Source: Gimesia aquarii
GTDB lineage: Bacteria; Planctomycetota; Planctomycetia; Planctomycetales; Planctomycetaceae
DNA: 64,000 bases
Direction: 5' to 3'
Assembly: GCF_007748195.1 (NCBI RefSeq)
Contig: NZ_CP037920.1
Span: forward strand, 4,415,800 to 4,479,799
Position 1 is the first letter of the stretch, and each line of letters starts with the position of its first letter. The position numbers and the translations under genes were made by a program. Under the pieces are notes generated by a model. That model worked only from the letters and a program-made list of their open reading frames with translations, ran no database searches and was not told where the DNA came from. Positions 44,575 to 54,418 of the stretch are shown here, piece by piece.

Positions 44575-46047
44575 TTATGAGTTGAACGAAGAGAACAATC
44601 TCTCTGCGGCCTGTTCCGCACTAAGGATACAATCGGGAATGCCAACGCCGCGATAAGCGTTGCCCGCTAATTCCAGAGCCGGGTAGTTTGCCGCCTGTTG
44701 TTCGATTTGTTCGACCAGTTCAAGATGCCCCAAATGATATTGTGGCATGGATTGATTATGCCTGAGTAATTTTGAAAAGAGCGGATCGCCGGTGACGCCT
44801 AGAATGTCTTCTAATTCGGTTCGGACAATTGTTTTTAACTCCTCGTCGGAATACTCCAGCATCTCTGGCTGCATCGCGCCGCCGACGAATGTGCGAAGTT
44901 GCACACAACCTTCAGGAGCACGACCTGGGAACTTTCGACTGGCGAATGCGACGGCAAATATCTTGCGTTGTTCGGCTGCGGGAATCACAAGACCATACGC
45001 GTTCAACGGATGTCGAATGTCTTCAAGTCGATGGACGCTTAACATGATTGCTGTCGAAGCGTATTCGATTTTGTTCAATAATTGGGATAGCTCGGGTGCA
45101 AAGTGATCTGTCATCTTTGCGGTGTGGGGCGCTGCGGTTGTAAAGATCACGGCATCGAACTGTTGTGTTTGCGGGGGAGCATTTGATTCTTCCACAGTCA
45201 CCTCGTAGCCCGCTGGCTGTGAAGGGGAGACCTTAGTGACACGATGACCATACAAAACAGAACCACGCTCGGAGAGTCTTTCAGCCAGTTTGTGAGTCAA
45301 CGTCTGCATGCCTCCACGGAACGCAGCGAATAATCCGTAACGCGCGCCGGTGGCATCGCCCGATTTTGTTTCTCGTTTCTGTTTGCGAATCGCTTTAATC
45401 AAACTACGCTGGTCGCGTTCCATATCCAGAAAGCGAGGCAGGGTGGCACGTAAACTTAACTTCTCTGGATCGGAAGTATAAATTCCCGCGACCAGAGGCT
45501 GAATCAATCGAGTCAACGCTTCCTGTCCGAAACGACGTTTGACAAAATCGGCCAGGCTTTCATCATCCTGATCTAATCCCGAGGGGCTCTGCCGGCGAGG
45601 AATCAAATATTCCAGCCCCATGCGTAACTTTCCTAATGGGCTCAATAGCGGGGTCTTAACCATAGGTCCGATGCGAGAGGGCGTCATCAACTCAAATCCC
45701 AATGGAACCGGAACGGGTTTGCCGTCTTTTAGAATCAAAGCGCCTCGATATCGGGGGTTGGTCTTAATCAGCTCCTCTTCCAGTCCCAGCCGTTTACAAA
45801 GTTCGATCGCCGCCGGTTTATTGGTGATAAACATGTCGGCGCCGGTGTCGATCAGATAGTCTTTCTGATCAATCGTGCCGATCCAACCTCCGGCGGCTGG
45901 TTGGGATTCAAAGACCGTGATCTCAATTGACTGCCCGTGCTCATCAGCAAGTTCCAACAAGCGATGTGCGGCAGACAAACCGGTAATGCCTCCCCCGACG
46001 ATCGCGACTCGTTTGGATTGTGCTGAATGTGGAGGAGGTTGATTCAT
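44575..46047 (-). CDS. hemY: Protoporphyrinogen oxidase
   Basis: 490 residues. VAIVGGGITGLSAAHRLLEL is the FAD-binding Rossmann motif; FESQPAAGGWIGT, LIDTGADMFI, LEEELIKTNP and GAGVGIPDC-like ending (AYRGVGIPDCILSAEQ) are the HemY/PPOX pattern. It oxidises protoporphyrinogen IX to protoporphyrin IX with oxygen in the penultimate step of haem synthesis. It is the third gene of the minus-strand set hemD-hemE-hemY, spaced 49 bases after hemE. Confidence 0.93.
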   Translation of the reverse strand: MNQPPPHSAQSKRVAIVGGGITGLSAAHRLLELADEHGQSIEITVFESQPAAGGWIGTIDQKDYLIDTGADMFITNKPAAIELCKRLGLEEELIKTNPRYRGALILKDGKPVPVPLGFELMTPSRIGPMVKTPLLSPLGKLRMGLEYLIPRRQSPSGLDQDDESLADFVKRRFGQEALTRLIQPLVAGIYTSDPEKLSLRATLPRFLDMERDQRSLIKAIRKQKRETKSGDATGARYGLFAAFRGGMQTLTHKLAERLSERGSVLYGHRVTKVSPSQPAGYEVTVEESNAPPQTQQFDAVIFTTAAPHTAKMTDHFAPELSQLLNKIEYASTAIMLSVHRLEDIRHPLNAYGLVIPAAEQRKIFAVAFASRKFPGRAPEGCVQLRTFVGGAMQPEMLEYSDEELKTIVRTELEDILGVTGDPLFSKLLRHNQSMPQYHLGHLELVEQIEQQAANYPALELAGNAYRGVGIPDCILSAEQAAERLFSSFNS

Positions 46048-46095
46048 AAGTTTAGTCGATTAAAACACACGTTGCGGGGAGAAAATGAAAGCTTC

Positions 46096-47154
46096 TTACC
46101 TGCCCCCTAATTCGTGAACGATTTCTACGAGTGCTTTCACATGGTCGGGGTTCATATCCGGCATCACACCATGGCCGAGGTTAAAGATATGTCCGTTACG
46201 ACCGGCGGCCGCATCGAGCACAGACTTTGCTTTTTCCTTGAGTACCGGAATATCCGCATACAGGGAAATTGGATCAAGATTTCCTTGAACGGCAACATCC
46301 TCGCCCAGGATCTCCCAGGCGTCTTTGAGATTGATCCTCCAATCGACACCAAATACCTGACCGCCCGTTTGACGTTGTAACGGCAGTAACGCTGGATTGC
46401 CGGTGAGGAAATTAATCACGGGTGCATCGTCTTGAACGCCGGCGACCAGTTTCGCTGTGTAGGGTAGGACATATTTCTGATAGTCTTCCGGAGAGAGACA
46501 TCCTGCCCAGCTATCAAATATTTGAACGGCCTGACAACCAGCTTCGATTTGCCGCCGGAGATAGATCACAAGGTTATCAACAAAGCGGGTCATTAACGCA
46601 TGCCAGGCTCCCGGGTCGTTATACATCATCTGCTTGGTACGGCGGTAGTTCTTGGAACTTCCCCCTTCGATGGCATAGCTGGCTAACGTAAATGGACATC
46701 CTGCAAAACCGAGCAGGGGAATATCAGCGGGCAAATCGGCCCGAATCAGTTTGACTGCCTCAAAGACAAAATCGAGGCAGTTCATGTCAGCGATATCCGT
46801 CAGTCGATCCACCTGCGAAGCTTCTTCAATGGGATTATGAATGACGGGGCCTTCCCCTTTGAGATACTCCAAATTCAGGCCCATCGGTTCCAGAATCGGA
46901 AGTAAGTCGGCAAAGAGAATCGCAGCATCAACGCCCAGAACTCGCTGGGCAGTGAGTGTGACTTCCGCAGCCAGAGCAGGGGTTTTACACAGCTCAATAA
47001 AGGTCGTTTTACTGCGAACTGCCATGTATTCAGGCAGGTAGCGCCCCGCCTGTCGCATGATCCAAATTGGAGTGGTATCTACGGGCTCGCGGCGAACCGC
47101 CTTCATAAAACGACTATTTTGATAACTGGCAGTCTCAGCCATTTCGGAATTCAT
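46096..47154 (-). CDS. hemE: Uroporphyrinogen decarboxylase
   Basis: 352 residues, the usual length. [20 protein letters not shown] is the substrate-binding signature at the N-terminus; [36 protein letters not shown] and the closing [20 protein letters not shown] are also conserved. It removes the four acetate carboxyls of uroporphyrinogen III to give coproporphyrinogen III in the cytoplasm. Lies between hemD and hemY. Confidence 0.97.
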   Translation of the reverse strand: MNSEMAETASYQNSRFMKAVRREPVDTTPIWIMRQAGRYLPEYMAVRSKTTFIELCKTPALAAEVTLTAQRVLGVDAAILFADLLPILEPMGLNLEYLKGEGPVIHNPIEEASQVDRLTDIADMNCLDFVFEAVKLIRADLPADIPLLGFAGCPFTLASYAIEGGSSKNYRRTKQMMYNDPGAWHALMTRFVDNLVIYLRRQIEAGCQAVQIFDSWAGCLSPEDYQKYVLPYTAKLVAGVQDDAPVINFLTGNPALLPLQRQTGGQVFGVDWRINLKDAWEILGEDVAVQGNLDPISLYADIPVLKEKAKSVLDAAAGRNGHIFNLGHGVMPDMNPDHVKALVEIVHELGGR

Positions 47155-47279
47155 TTTTGATTCTTTCAGCTACGATTTTGATGAATGATCGTTGTGAGAC
47201 TTATTTTAGCAGGAATTGAAGAGGACTGAAATTCTGGAGGGACCGGTTTCCCGGAAACAATACGATGCGGAATCGCAAA

Positions 47280-48113
47280 TCAACGTTTTTTGGCTAAAAT
47301 TTCAGGAGCCGCTTGAAGTGCGTCTTTTACCAGGGGCCCCATTTTCGGGGGACTGGCTTCAAAATCGACCGATAGGCCTGCCTGTTGTAATGCTTCCGAA
47401 CAGGCGGGACCGACTGAGGCAATCATTGTGTGTGAAGCGGCTTGCAGCCATTTTTCAGCGGACTGTTCCACTTCCGCGATCTGTAAAACATGCGAGATCT
47501 GTTGCGCGCTGGTAAACATCAACACGTCGAATTCTGCTTGAATCGTGGCATGAACTGCGTTGCGTAAACCGCTTAAATCCTGTGGTAGAGCCCAGCGATA
47601 GACTGGCACTGGCAGCACTCGTGCCCCACGTGTGTGCAACTCATCGTAAAAATCCTGGACCGGTTTCCCATATTCTTGAATGGCAATCCGCTTGTCCGTC
47701 ACTGAAAACCCCTGCTGATCCCAAATCGAGAGAATGTCATGCCAGGTATTCGGTTCGGGAGCTGTATAATGAATGGGGACTTCCCATTTTCGCAAAACGA
47801 CTGTCGGTTTTGGCCCGCGGACAGTAACTGTTATATTTCGTAATGCTTCCAGAAACTGTTCACGTGGATAATCTACTTCCACTGCGTTCAGCAAGGCAGA
47901 GGCTCCGACACCCGTTAAAAAAACAATGACATCGATCTCATTTCGAAATAATTTTTCGCAGAATGCCTTTACATGCTCATTATTTTCCAATGGAATTTCA
48001 TCCATCGAATGTACGAGCGTTGGGACTGCCTGATTTCGTTCAATTAAGGCCCGCATCGCTTCGCTCTTCCGACTTTCGAAACTGCAAACGCGTATTCCTG
48101 AAGTATTCATCAT
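47280..48113 (-). CDS. hemD: Uroporphyrinogen-III synthase
   Basis: 277 residues. The fold is two Rossmann-like domains; visible motifs include the N-terminal IRVCSFESRKSEAMRALIE, a conserved DVIVFLTGVGASALL strand, and FDVLMFTSAQQISHVL in the C-terminal half. It closes and inverts ring D of hydroxymethylbilane to give uroporphyrinogen III. HemD sequences are poorly conserved, so the call rests on these motifs and on hemE and hemY following it. Start at 48113 (MMNTSG) rather than the longer ORF to 48158. Confidence 0.85.
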   Translation of the reverse strand: MMNTSGIRVCSFESRKSEAMRALIERNQAVPTLVHSMDEIPLENNEHVKAFCEKLFRNEIDVIVFLTGVGASALLNAVEVDYPREQFLEALRNITVTVRGPKPTVVLRKWEVPIHYTAPEPNTWHDILSIWDQQGFSVTDKRIAIQEYGKPVQDFYDELHTRGARVLPVPVYRWALPQDLSGLRNAVHATIQAEFDVLMFTSAQQISHVLQIAEVEQSAEKWLQAASHTMIASVGPACSEALQQAGLSVDFEASPPKMGPLVKDALQAAPEILAKKR

Positions 48114-48278
48114 TAATAAATCACCGTAGATAAAATGACCAACTGCTATAAAACTCAATTATAGATCGTTCAGAATTAACGGTGAATGGTGACAAGTAGG
48201 ATTTATATCAGAGAACTCTGATTCCGTGGTTTTGAACAGAAATGTGTTCCAGCAAGGCAGGGCAATGAGCGGTCTCGT

Positions 48279-49247
48279 TTATTTATCGGATTCTATACGA
48301 AAACCGATTAACCACTTTTGAAAATCAGGATCAATCTCGGAGAGGTCAGAGACATTTAATACTTGCTGCAATGTCTGCAAACCGGATTGGTCTAATTCTG
48401 AGTTTGTGCGTAGCTTCCTGTAGAAAGGAGACAGGAGCCGCTTTTCCTGAAGGTAAAGACTGAAATAACGAGCATGTGCATAGGTCAGCGCTTCCCGTTC
48501 TTTTCCAATTCTGATTTGTTGAACTAACGTCTTTAAAGTTGGTAATTGCCCACGGTCTAAAGCCGATAAGAGAATTTGAACGCGCCAATTTGAACTACCC
48601 AGCAGTTGATTTTCCGATTCTGAAAATTCACATTGTTCGTGCAATGATGCCAATCCTTCATCAAACCACTCTGGCATGTTGGGAAAATCGATCTCGGCTA
48701 ACGCATGAGTCAGTTCATGAGCTAACGTTCCGCTTCCCGTTGTCAGATTGAGAATGATGCGCATTTCTTCCGAATGGAAATAACCATAGTATGAACCGAC
48801 TTTTCTCCGATCCAAATCAAAAGCCACCTGCTGGTAACGGTCCTGGCTGGAAAGTGCAATGATGGTGATGGGACGATCGGGCTTACGATCAAAATACCAA
48901 ACATTCAACGCATATTGCGTTGGCAGGATTGTTTTTCGATAGAGTGCATCCAGAGTTTGAGTGTCATAATCTCCCATCAGGACGTAAGGAGCCCTGACTA
49001 AGGTATTAATGGGAATCGAAATCTTTTCCTGTACCTGCTTTGCTCGCGTTTCACATTCTGCCTGAAACAGCTTCTCCGGATCTGCTGTTTTGATCTGTGG
49101 TGCTGAAGAATACGTTTCTGGCGCACCGAGGTGGACCGCATTCGAGGAGGCCCTTCCTTCCTGAACTCCAGAAAAAGTCAGGAAATAAAAGCCTGTCACC
49201 AGAACGAACGGTCCCGCGATCAACAGAGCACTACGATAAATAGACAA
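48279..49247 (-). CDS. Exported gluzincin-type metallopeptidase
   Basis: 322 residues. A signal/anchor helix lies at about 6-26. The centre reads GTLAHELTHALAEIDFPNMP followed by EWFDEGLASLHE: HExxH with a downstream Glu in a WxxEG motif, the zinc site of gluzincin peptidases (peptidase MA/DUF1570 type). The mature protein probably sits outside the inner membrane and cleaves proteins; substrates unknown. Precedes glgB in divergent orientation and follows no obvious partner. Confidence 0.75.
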   Translation of the reverse strand: MSIYRSALLIAGPFVLVTGFYFLTFSGVQEGRASSNAVHLGAPETYSSAPQIKTADPEKLFQAECETRAKQVQEKISIPINTLVRAPYVLMGDYDTQTLDALYRKTILPTQYALNVWYFDRKPDRPITIIALSSQDRYQQVAFDLDRRKVGSYYGYFHSEEMRIILNLTTGSGTLAHELTHALAEIDFPNMPEWFDEGLASLHEQCEFSESENQLLGSSNWRVQILLSALDRGQLPTLKTLVQQIRIGKEREALTYAHARYFSLYLQEKRLLSPFYRKLRTNSELDQSGLQTLQQVLNVSDLSEIDPDFQKWLIGFRIESDK

Positions 49248-49658
49248 AACAGAATCCTTAACTGAACCTCAATTACAATGTTTGCAATATGATCAGGAAC
49301 ATAGGTTTACAAAAATTAGGTCAGTGAATTATAGTTCGCGATCACTCGTATCACTTGAGTAAAGCTTAACGGATTTTCGATATTCACCCATGTTGCAGTA
49401 GACTGAGGCGATTAATTCAATCTGATCACCCTTATTTATGTAGCCGTAATAATAGCTACAACTAGAATAGTTTGACACGCTTTCCCGCAATCAAGCAGAT
49501 GTGAGACTAGTCTGCGGGATCTTTTCATGGCCGGAAAACCGCATTAAGGAAGAGTAACAATCTGGCCGAAATCTTGTTATAACAAGCTTACTATATCTAT
49601 TTGCGCTACATAGTTTGCTTGTCAATTCACATAAACGGATGGTGAAATATAAACTTCA
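49248..49658. promoter_or_regulatory. Intergenic region with palindrome and hairpin before glgB
   Basis: A perfect 14-base palindrome CTTGTTATAACAAG (49573-49586) lies 73 bases before the glgB start and could be an operator. Further upstream, TCCCGCA (49483-49489) and TGCGGGA (49513-49519) form a hairpin followed by TCTTTT, terminator-like, and compete with an inner GCAGA/TCTGC stem. No gene is seen in the rest. Confidence 0.4.
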
Positions 49659-51659
49659 ATGGGTCATTCTTCACATTTTGAAACAAGTCGCGATCGGCCT
49701 AAGACCCCTTGGCGATTAGAGGGTCAACAAAACCAGGCCCAGGCCAGACGACCACTGTTTACATCCGCGGAACTTCATGCACTTAAGACTGGAATGCACT
49801 GCACTATGTATAATTCAATGGGAGCACACCTTGACGAGGTCGATGGTGTTAAGGGAACTCGGTTTGCTGTCTGGGCTCCCAATGCGAGAGAAGTGTGTGT
49901 GATTAGTGATAAAAATCACTGGAAACATGGCGAGCACTATTTAAATTCCAGTGATGCTGGTGTGTGGTCCGGATTCGTTCCCAACATGAGTGAAGGGGAA
50001 GCTTACAAATATAGCTTGCGTGGCCAGAATGGAGAGTTCTTCGAAAAAAGTGATCCTTACGCGTTTTACTCTGAACTCCGTCCCAAGACGGCATCGATCG
50101 TTTACAATCTTGAGAATTTTCCCTGGCAGGACCAACAGTGGTTAGAGAAGCGAGAAAAGACCAACTGGCACGATCAACCCATTACGATTTATGAAATTCA
50201 TCCGGGTTCCTGGAAACGCCCCAAGGACGGCCGTCAGTTTTATACTTATCGCGAACTAGCCAAAGAACTCGTCGAGTATGTGCATCAAATGGGATACACC
50301 CATATTCAACTGATGCCGATTACTGAGCATCCCTTTGATGGTTCCTGGGGTTATCAAACCACGGGCTATTATTCACCGACGAGTCGTTTTGGAACTCCCC
50401 ATGATCTGATGTACTTTATTGATTACTGTCATCAATCAGATATTGGTGTGCTCTTTGACTGGGTTCCCGGCCATTTCCCTACAGATGGACATTCTCTAGG
50501 CCGTTTCGATGGTACCTGCCTCTACGAGCATGCAGATCCCAGAAAGGGCTTTCACCCGGATTGGGGGACCTACATCTTTAACTATGGGCGCAATGAAGTA
50601 TGCGACTTTCTATTGTCGAGCGCTCACTTCTGGATCGATAAGTATCACTTCGACGGTCTTCGCGTTGACGCAGTTGCTTCCATGCTCTACCTGGACTATT
50701 CACGCGAAGAAGGGGAATGGCTGCCAAACTCCAGTGGGGGACGTGAAAACCTGGAAGCAATTGAATTCCTGAAAAATGCAAACACCAGCTTGCATGGAGC
50801 GTATCCCGGAATCCTGACGATCGCGGAAGAATCGACTTCCTGGGGCGGCGTTTCTCACCCCGTTTATAACGGAGGCTTAGGATTCAATATGAAATGGGAT
50901 ATGGGGTGGATGAACGATACCCTTCGTTATATGCACTTCGATCCCATCTACCGCTCACACCATCAGGGAGAGCTCTCCTTTAGAATGATTTATGCGTTTA
51001 CTGAGAATTTTGTTTTACCTCTCTCTCATGATGAAGTTGTGCATGGAAAACGTTCGTTGCTGTCACAAATGCCAGGTGACATGTGGCAGCAGTTTGCAAA
51101 TTTACGTCTGCTCTATGGCTATCAATATACCATGCCTGGTAAAAAACTACTGTTTATGGGAGGCGAACTCGCTCAGTGGCATGAATGGAATCACGATAGC
51201 GAACTAGACTGGAATTTAATTGGAAACGAAAATCACGATGGAATACGTCGGCTGGTTGGTGACTTAAATCAACTTTATCGAACAGAAAAATCCCTGTATG
51301 AAACCGATTTCACTCCGGAAGGTTTTTCCTGGATTCAGTGTGATGATTCCATTAACAGTGTGTTTGCGTTTCAAAGAAAATCGACCGATGATCATGAACA
51401 TGTGATCGTCATCGGTAATTTTACTCCTGTCCCACGAGAAGGGTATCGTATTGGAGTCCCCATAGCCGGGTTCTATAATGAAATCATCAACAGTGATGCC
51501 AAAATCTACGGTGGTTCGAATATCGGAAACGCGGGGGGAGTCTATAGCGAAAAGATTAATAGCCATGGCTTGGACTACAGTATCACGCTCAATCTACCAC
51601 CACTTGGCCTCTTGATCATGAAGCCGGTTTCAGCAAAAAAAGAACCGCCCCAGGAATAA
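49659..51659 (+). CDS. glgB: 1,4-alpha-glucan branching enzyme
   Basis: 666 residues. An N-terminal CBM48 domain (about 55-150, [20 protein letters not shown]) precedes a GH13 barrel with the four conserved regions: [21 protein letters not shown] (nucleophile Asp), ILTIAEEST (acid/base Glu) and [12 protein letters not shown] (transition-state Asp). The C-terminal beta domain ends near residue 655. It makes alpha-1,6 branches in glycogen in the cytoplasm. No other glg gene is adjacent. Confidence 0.97.
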   Translation: MGHSSHFETSRDRPKTPWRLEGQQNQAQARRPLFTSAELHALKTGMHCTMYNSMGAHLDEVDGVKGTRFAVWAPNAREVCVISDKNHWKHGEHYLNSSDAGVWSGFVPNMSEGEAYKYSLRGQNGEFFEKSDPYAFYSELRPKTASIVYNLENFPWQDQQWLEKREKTNWHDQPITIYEIHPGSWKRPKDGRQFYTYRELAKELVEYVHQMGYTHIQLMPITEHPFDGSWGYQTTGYYSPTSRFGTPHDLMYFIDYCHQSDIGVLFDWVPGHFPTDGHSLGRFDGTCLYEHADPRKGFHPDWGTYIFNYGRNEVCDFLLSSAHFWIDKYHFDGLRVDAVASMLYLDYSREEGEWLPNSSGGRENLEAIEFLKNANTSLHGAYPGILTIAEESTSWGGVSHPVYNGGLGFNMKWDMGWMNDTLRYMHFDPIYRSHHQGELSFRMIYAFTENFVLPLSHDEVVHGKRSLLSQMPGDMWQQFANLRLLYGYQYTMPGKKLLFMGGELAQWHEWNHDSELDWNLIGNENHDGIRRLVGDLNQLYRTEKSLYETDFTPEGFSWIQCDDSINSVFAFQRKSTDDHEHVIVIGNFTPVPREGYRIGVPIAGFYNEIINSDAKIYGGSNIGNAGGVYSEKINSHGLDYSITLNLPPLGLLIMKPVSAKKEPPQE

Positions 51660-51797
51660 AGCCTGCTCTCTAAACCGTACTAGATTGAGAGCAAAGTAGA
51701 ATTTACTGAAAAGTAAAAAATAGACTGGAAAACGCCTACAGTCGGTTTTATGATGGCTCTAGCAAAACTTTTCTGCAGCCTTTAGAACTGTAAAAAA

Positions 51798-51877
51798 GGA
51801 CGCCGCTGAGTGTATAGGCGCTCGCCCAAACAATCCCAACAAGGGAAAGTTCGGCTATACTCCCCAGCAGCGTATCC
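51798..51877 (+). ncRNA. Candidate structured RNA downstream of glgB
   Basis: Three nested helices: GGACGCCGCTG with CAGCGTATCC (one mismatch and one bulge), GTATAG (51812-51817) with CTATAC (51855-51860), and TCCC (51834-51837) with GGGA (51843-51846) around loop AACAA. The nesting gives one long irregular hairpin of about 80 bases, too complex for a simple terminator. It matches no RNA family I recognise. It lies in the 430-base gap between glgB and the DUF1444 gene, in which no coding region is seen. Confidence 0.3.
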
Positions 51878-52267
51878 TTTGGTGAAGTTCAAGTCAGATA
51901 AGTAACGATACTCTTTGTTCTTATCTGTATTTATCTCTTAAGCAAACTTCGTACCAGCAAACAATTCATCCTGAACAAAAAATCGTAAACTGCTGAAGTC
52001 AAATCTTTTACGATAATAAATTTAACATTCTAAAACACAGTTCAGTCGAGTTATTTGATGGATTGCCCTACCGACAGGCATTTCTCTGCCTAGATGGAAG
52101 GCAGCCTTTTTGAATATACCTGTCTAGTTTTTCAGATAGAGTTGTTTGGGTATATCGTCTATTATTGTGTCGTTGGGAGGCACAACTCGAAGTATCAAAA
52201 GTTGAATACTGTCTCCGCTACATCCGCCTATTCCCTAATCAGAGTTATTCTCGAACTGGTGGTGGCT

Positions 52268-53563
52268 TTGTCTGAATTGCATTTAAATCAATGGGCCAGC
52301 TATACAGGGCCCGCTAACTGGTATTCGCTCTCTTATCCTTCAGATTGGATCAGGGAAGAGAAGGAGGGAATTCTTCAACTTAGTCCCGCTGATGGAAACG
52401 CTACATTAACAATCAGCTGTCATTGGAAATCTGTACTTCCACGACCACAATATGATGCTGAATTGCAAATTGATTTCGATCAATTATTTGTAAAACATCG
52501 AAACATAGAGAATCGAGGCCCTCTTGCGATAGAACATGATTCTGTAAGCTATTCGGGTGAAGCAATCATCCAAAAGAGTGATTCCTGGTGGAAAGAATTA
52601 CTGAGATGGGCTCCCTTTTCGCAAAATAACTGGCACCATTGGAAATTGTGGCTGATTAGAGAACATTCAATTCAGATGGTAGTCACCTTTTTTCACGATC
52701 CTGAATTACAAGAAGATCTCTATGAGACCATACAACTCATTTTACACTCGATACAACTCTCTTTAGATCCAGCGAACCCACCAGAGTTATTTGCCAATGA
52801 AGTTTTACATTTCGCCCAGAAAAAATTTCCTCTAATGTCATCTCAGCTCATACCCGGATTTCGATTAAAATTTGGCGAATCTGAAATCAATTTGACAAAT
52901 TTCTATCGCTCTTATCTGACAACCCCCGAATATTTTGAAAAGAATATTACGACGGCTCTAGCAACGATTCTGCAAATCAACGAATGGGGAGAGGCACAGA
53001 CAGACCCCGAACTATCGCAGATTCAAGACCGGATCATGCCAATTTTATTACCAAAAGAGTCTTGGGAATGTCATTTTCCGAACTTTGTTGGTGAACCTTG
53101 GGTTGCCAATCTCACTATCATGTATGTCGTCGACGAATCGAATGCATATTGGTATATTCACGATAAGCTCCTCAGAAAATGGAATATCAGTCGCGATGAG
53201 CTACACCAAATTGCATTGAATAATCTGGATCGGTATTTTGATCATAATCAGATTGAATTGATCTGTATGTCAAAAGAAGATGGTCCTAATATGATAATTC
53301 AAAGTAAACCTGACGCCTATAATGCATCGCAGGTGTTGAGTAAAACATTTTACCAGCAGGCTCGAAAATTTCTGGGTAGTGAATTTTTAGCGGGAGTCCC
53401 CAATCGTGACTTTTTGCTTGCGCTCAGCTTGAGTCAGTCACATATTATTGAACAAATTCAGCACAATATCGCAAATGATTATTTAACTATGGACCACCCC
53501 CTCACAGATCAATTACTGGTTGTCACTGCGGATGGAGTTAGCGAATATTGTGGCATAAGCTGA
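52268..53563 (+). CDS. DUF1444 family protein
   Basis: 431 residues from this start. No signal peptide. The N-terminal part (LNQWASYTGPANWYSLSYPS, DWIREEKEGILQLSP) has a barrel-like pattern; from about residue 180 the DUF1444 (YtpQ-like) domain follows with IPGFRLKFGESEINLTNFYR, SYLTTPEYFEKNI and VVTADGVSEYCG at the end. Function unknown. The start is a TTG with GGTGG upstream; the 58 residues before it, back to an ATG at 52094, do not look coding, so that ATG is the alternative. Thirty-one bases separate it from the next gene, probably an operon. Confidence 0.7.
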   Translation: MSELHLNQWASYTGPANWYSLSYPSDWIREEKEGILQLSPADGNATLTISCHWKSVLPRPQYDAELQIDFDQLFVKHRNIENRGPLAIEHDSVSYSGEAIIQKSDSWWKELLRWAPFSQNNWHHWKLWLIREHSIQMVVTFFHDPELQEDLYETIQLILHSIQLSLDPANPPELFANEVLHFAQKKFPLMSSQLIPGFRLKFGESEINLTNFYRSYLTTPEYFEKNITTALATILQINEWGEAQTDPELSQIQDRIMPILLPKESWECHFPNFVGEPWVANLTIMYVVDESNAYWYIHDKLLRKWNISRDELHQIALNNLDRYFDHNQIELICMSKEDGPNMIIQSKPDAYNASQVLSKTFYQQARKFLGSEFLAGVPNRDFLLALSLSQSHIIEQIQHNIANDYLTMDHPLTDQLLVVTADGVSEYCGIS

Positions 53564-53594
53564 CCTTCTCCGTTTCAAAAGTGATCAAAGAGTA

Positions 53595-54407
53595 ATGCAA
53601 CAGGAATCAAATTTATTTTCACAGAGACTTGGTGAATTCATCACATTAGGTACTGGGACCAGTGTTGGAATTCCTATAGTGGGCTGCGACTGTGAAGTGT
53701 GTACTTCTTCAAATCCCAAAAACCAACGAGGACGCACCTCGGTTTATGTCGGAGCACCTGAAGGGGGGTTTTTGATCGATACGCCCCCCGAGTTGCGTTT
53801 GCAACTTCTTAGAGAGAAGATTCCCTGGGTACATGCGGTCCTTTACACCCATAGCCATGCAGATCACATCTTTGGCTTAGACGATGTCAGGATCAGCGGA
53901 TATCGGTTGGAAAAATCGATCATGCTTCACTGCGAAGAGACTGTGGAACAACAGATCCGCCGTTCGTTTAATTATGCTTTTGAAATGCCAACGCATAACC
54001 TGCATCATATGTCACGTCCCCAGCTTGAGTTTCAAAGGGTAGAAACAAAAGCATTTGATTTGCTTGGTCTCAGAATCCAACCATTTCGCCTGATGCATGG
54101 AACATTACCGATCTTGGGGTATCGAATCAACGACATTGCATTTTGCACCGATGTCAGTGAGATTCCTGAAGAAAGCTGGCAGTATCTGGAAGGGCTCGAC
54201 GTTCTGATCATTGATGCTCTAAGAATTAAACCACACCCGACACATTTTAACCTTGAACAAAGCATGGAAGTGGTAGAGCAGGTAAAACCCAAACGGGCTT
54301 ACTTTACGCACATCTCGCATTCTCTGGAACATGAAGAAACCAATCACAACTTACCAGACCATGTAGAGCTGGCTTTTGATGGACTTTCACTGCCTCTCAA
54401 TGGTTGA
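53595..54407 (+). CDS. PhnP-like metallo-beta-lactamase-fold hydrolase
   Basis: 270 residues. ITLGTGTSVGIPIVGCDCEV begins it, with C-D-C-x-x-C as in PhnP (extra zinc site). LYTHSHADHIFGLDDVR is the HxHxDH metal motif; YTHISHSLEHEETN supplies the last His. PhnP-type enzymes are phosphodiesterases acting on cyclic ribose phosphates or nucleotides; whether this one does so is unknown as there are no phn genes nearby. Same operon as the DUF1444 gene. Confidence 0.88.
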   Translation: MQQESNLFSQRLGEFITLGTGTSVGIPIVGCDCEVCTSSNPKNQRGRTSVYVGAPEGGFLIDTPPELRLQLLREKIPWVHAVLYTHSHADHIFGLDDVRISGYRLEKSIMLHCEETVEQQIRRSFNYAFEMPTHNLHHMSRPQLEFQRVETKAFDLLGLRIQPFRLMHGTLPILGYRINDIAFCTDVSEIPEESWQYLEGLDVLIIDALRIKPHPTHFNLEQSMEVVEQVKPKRAYFTHISHSLEHEETNHNLPDHVELAFDGLSLPLNG

Positions 54408-54418
54408 GATGTCTGTTC

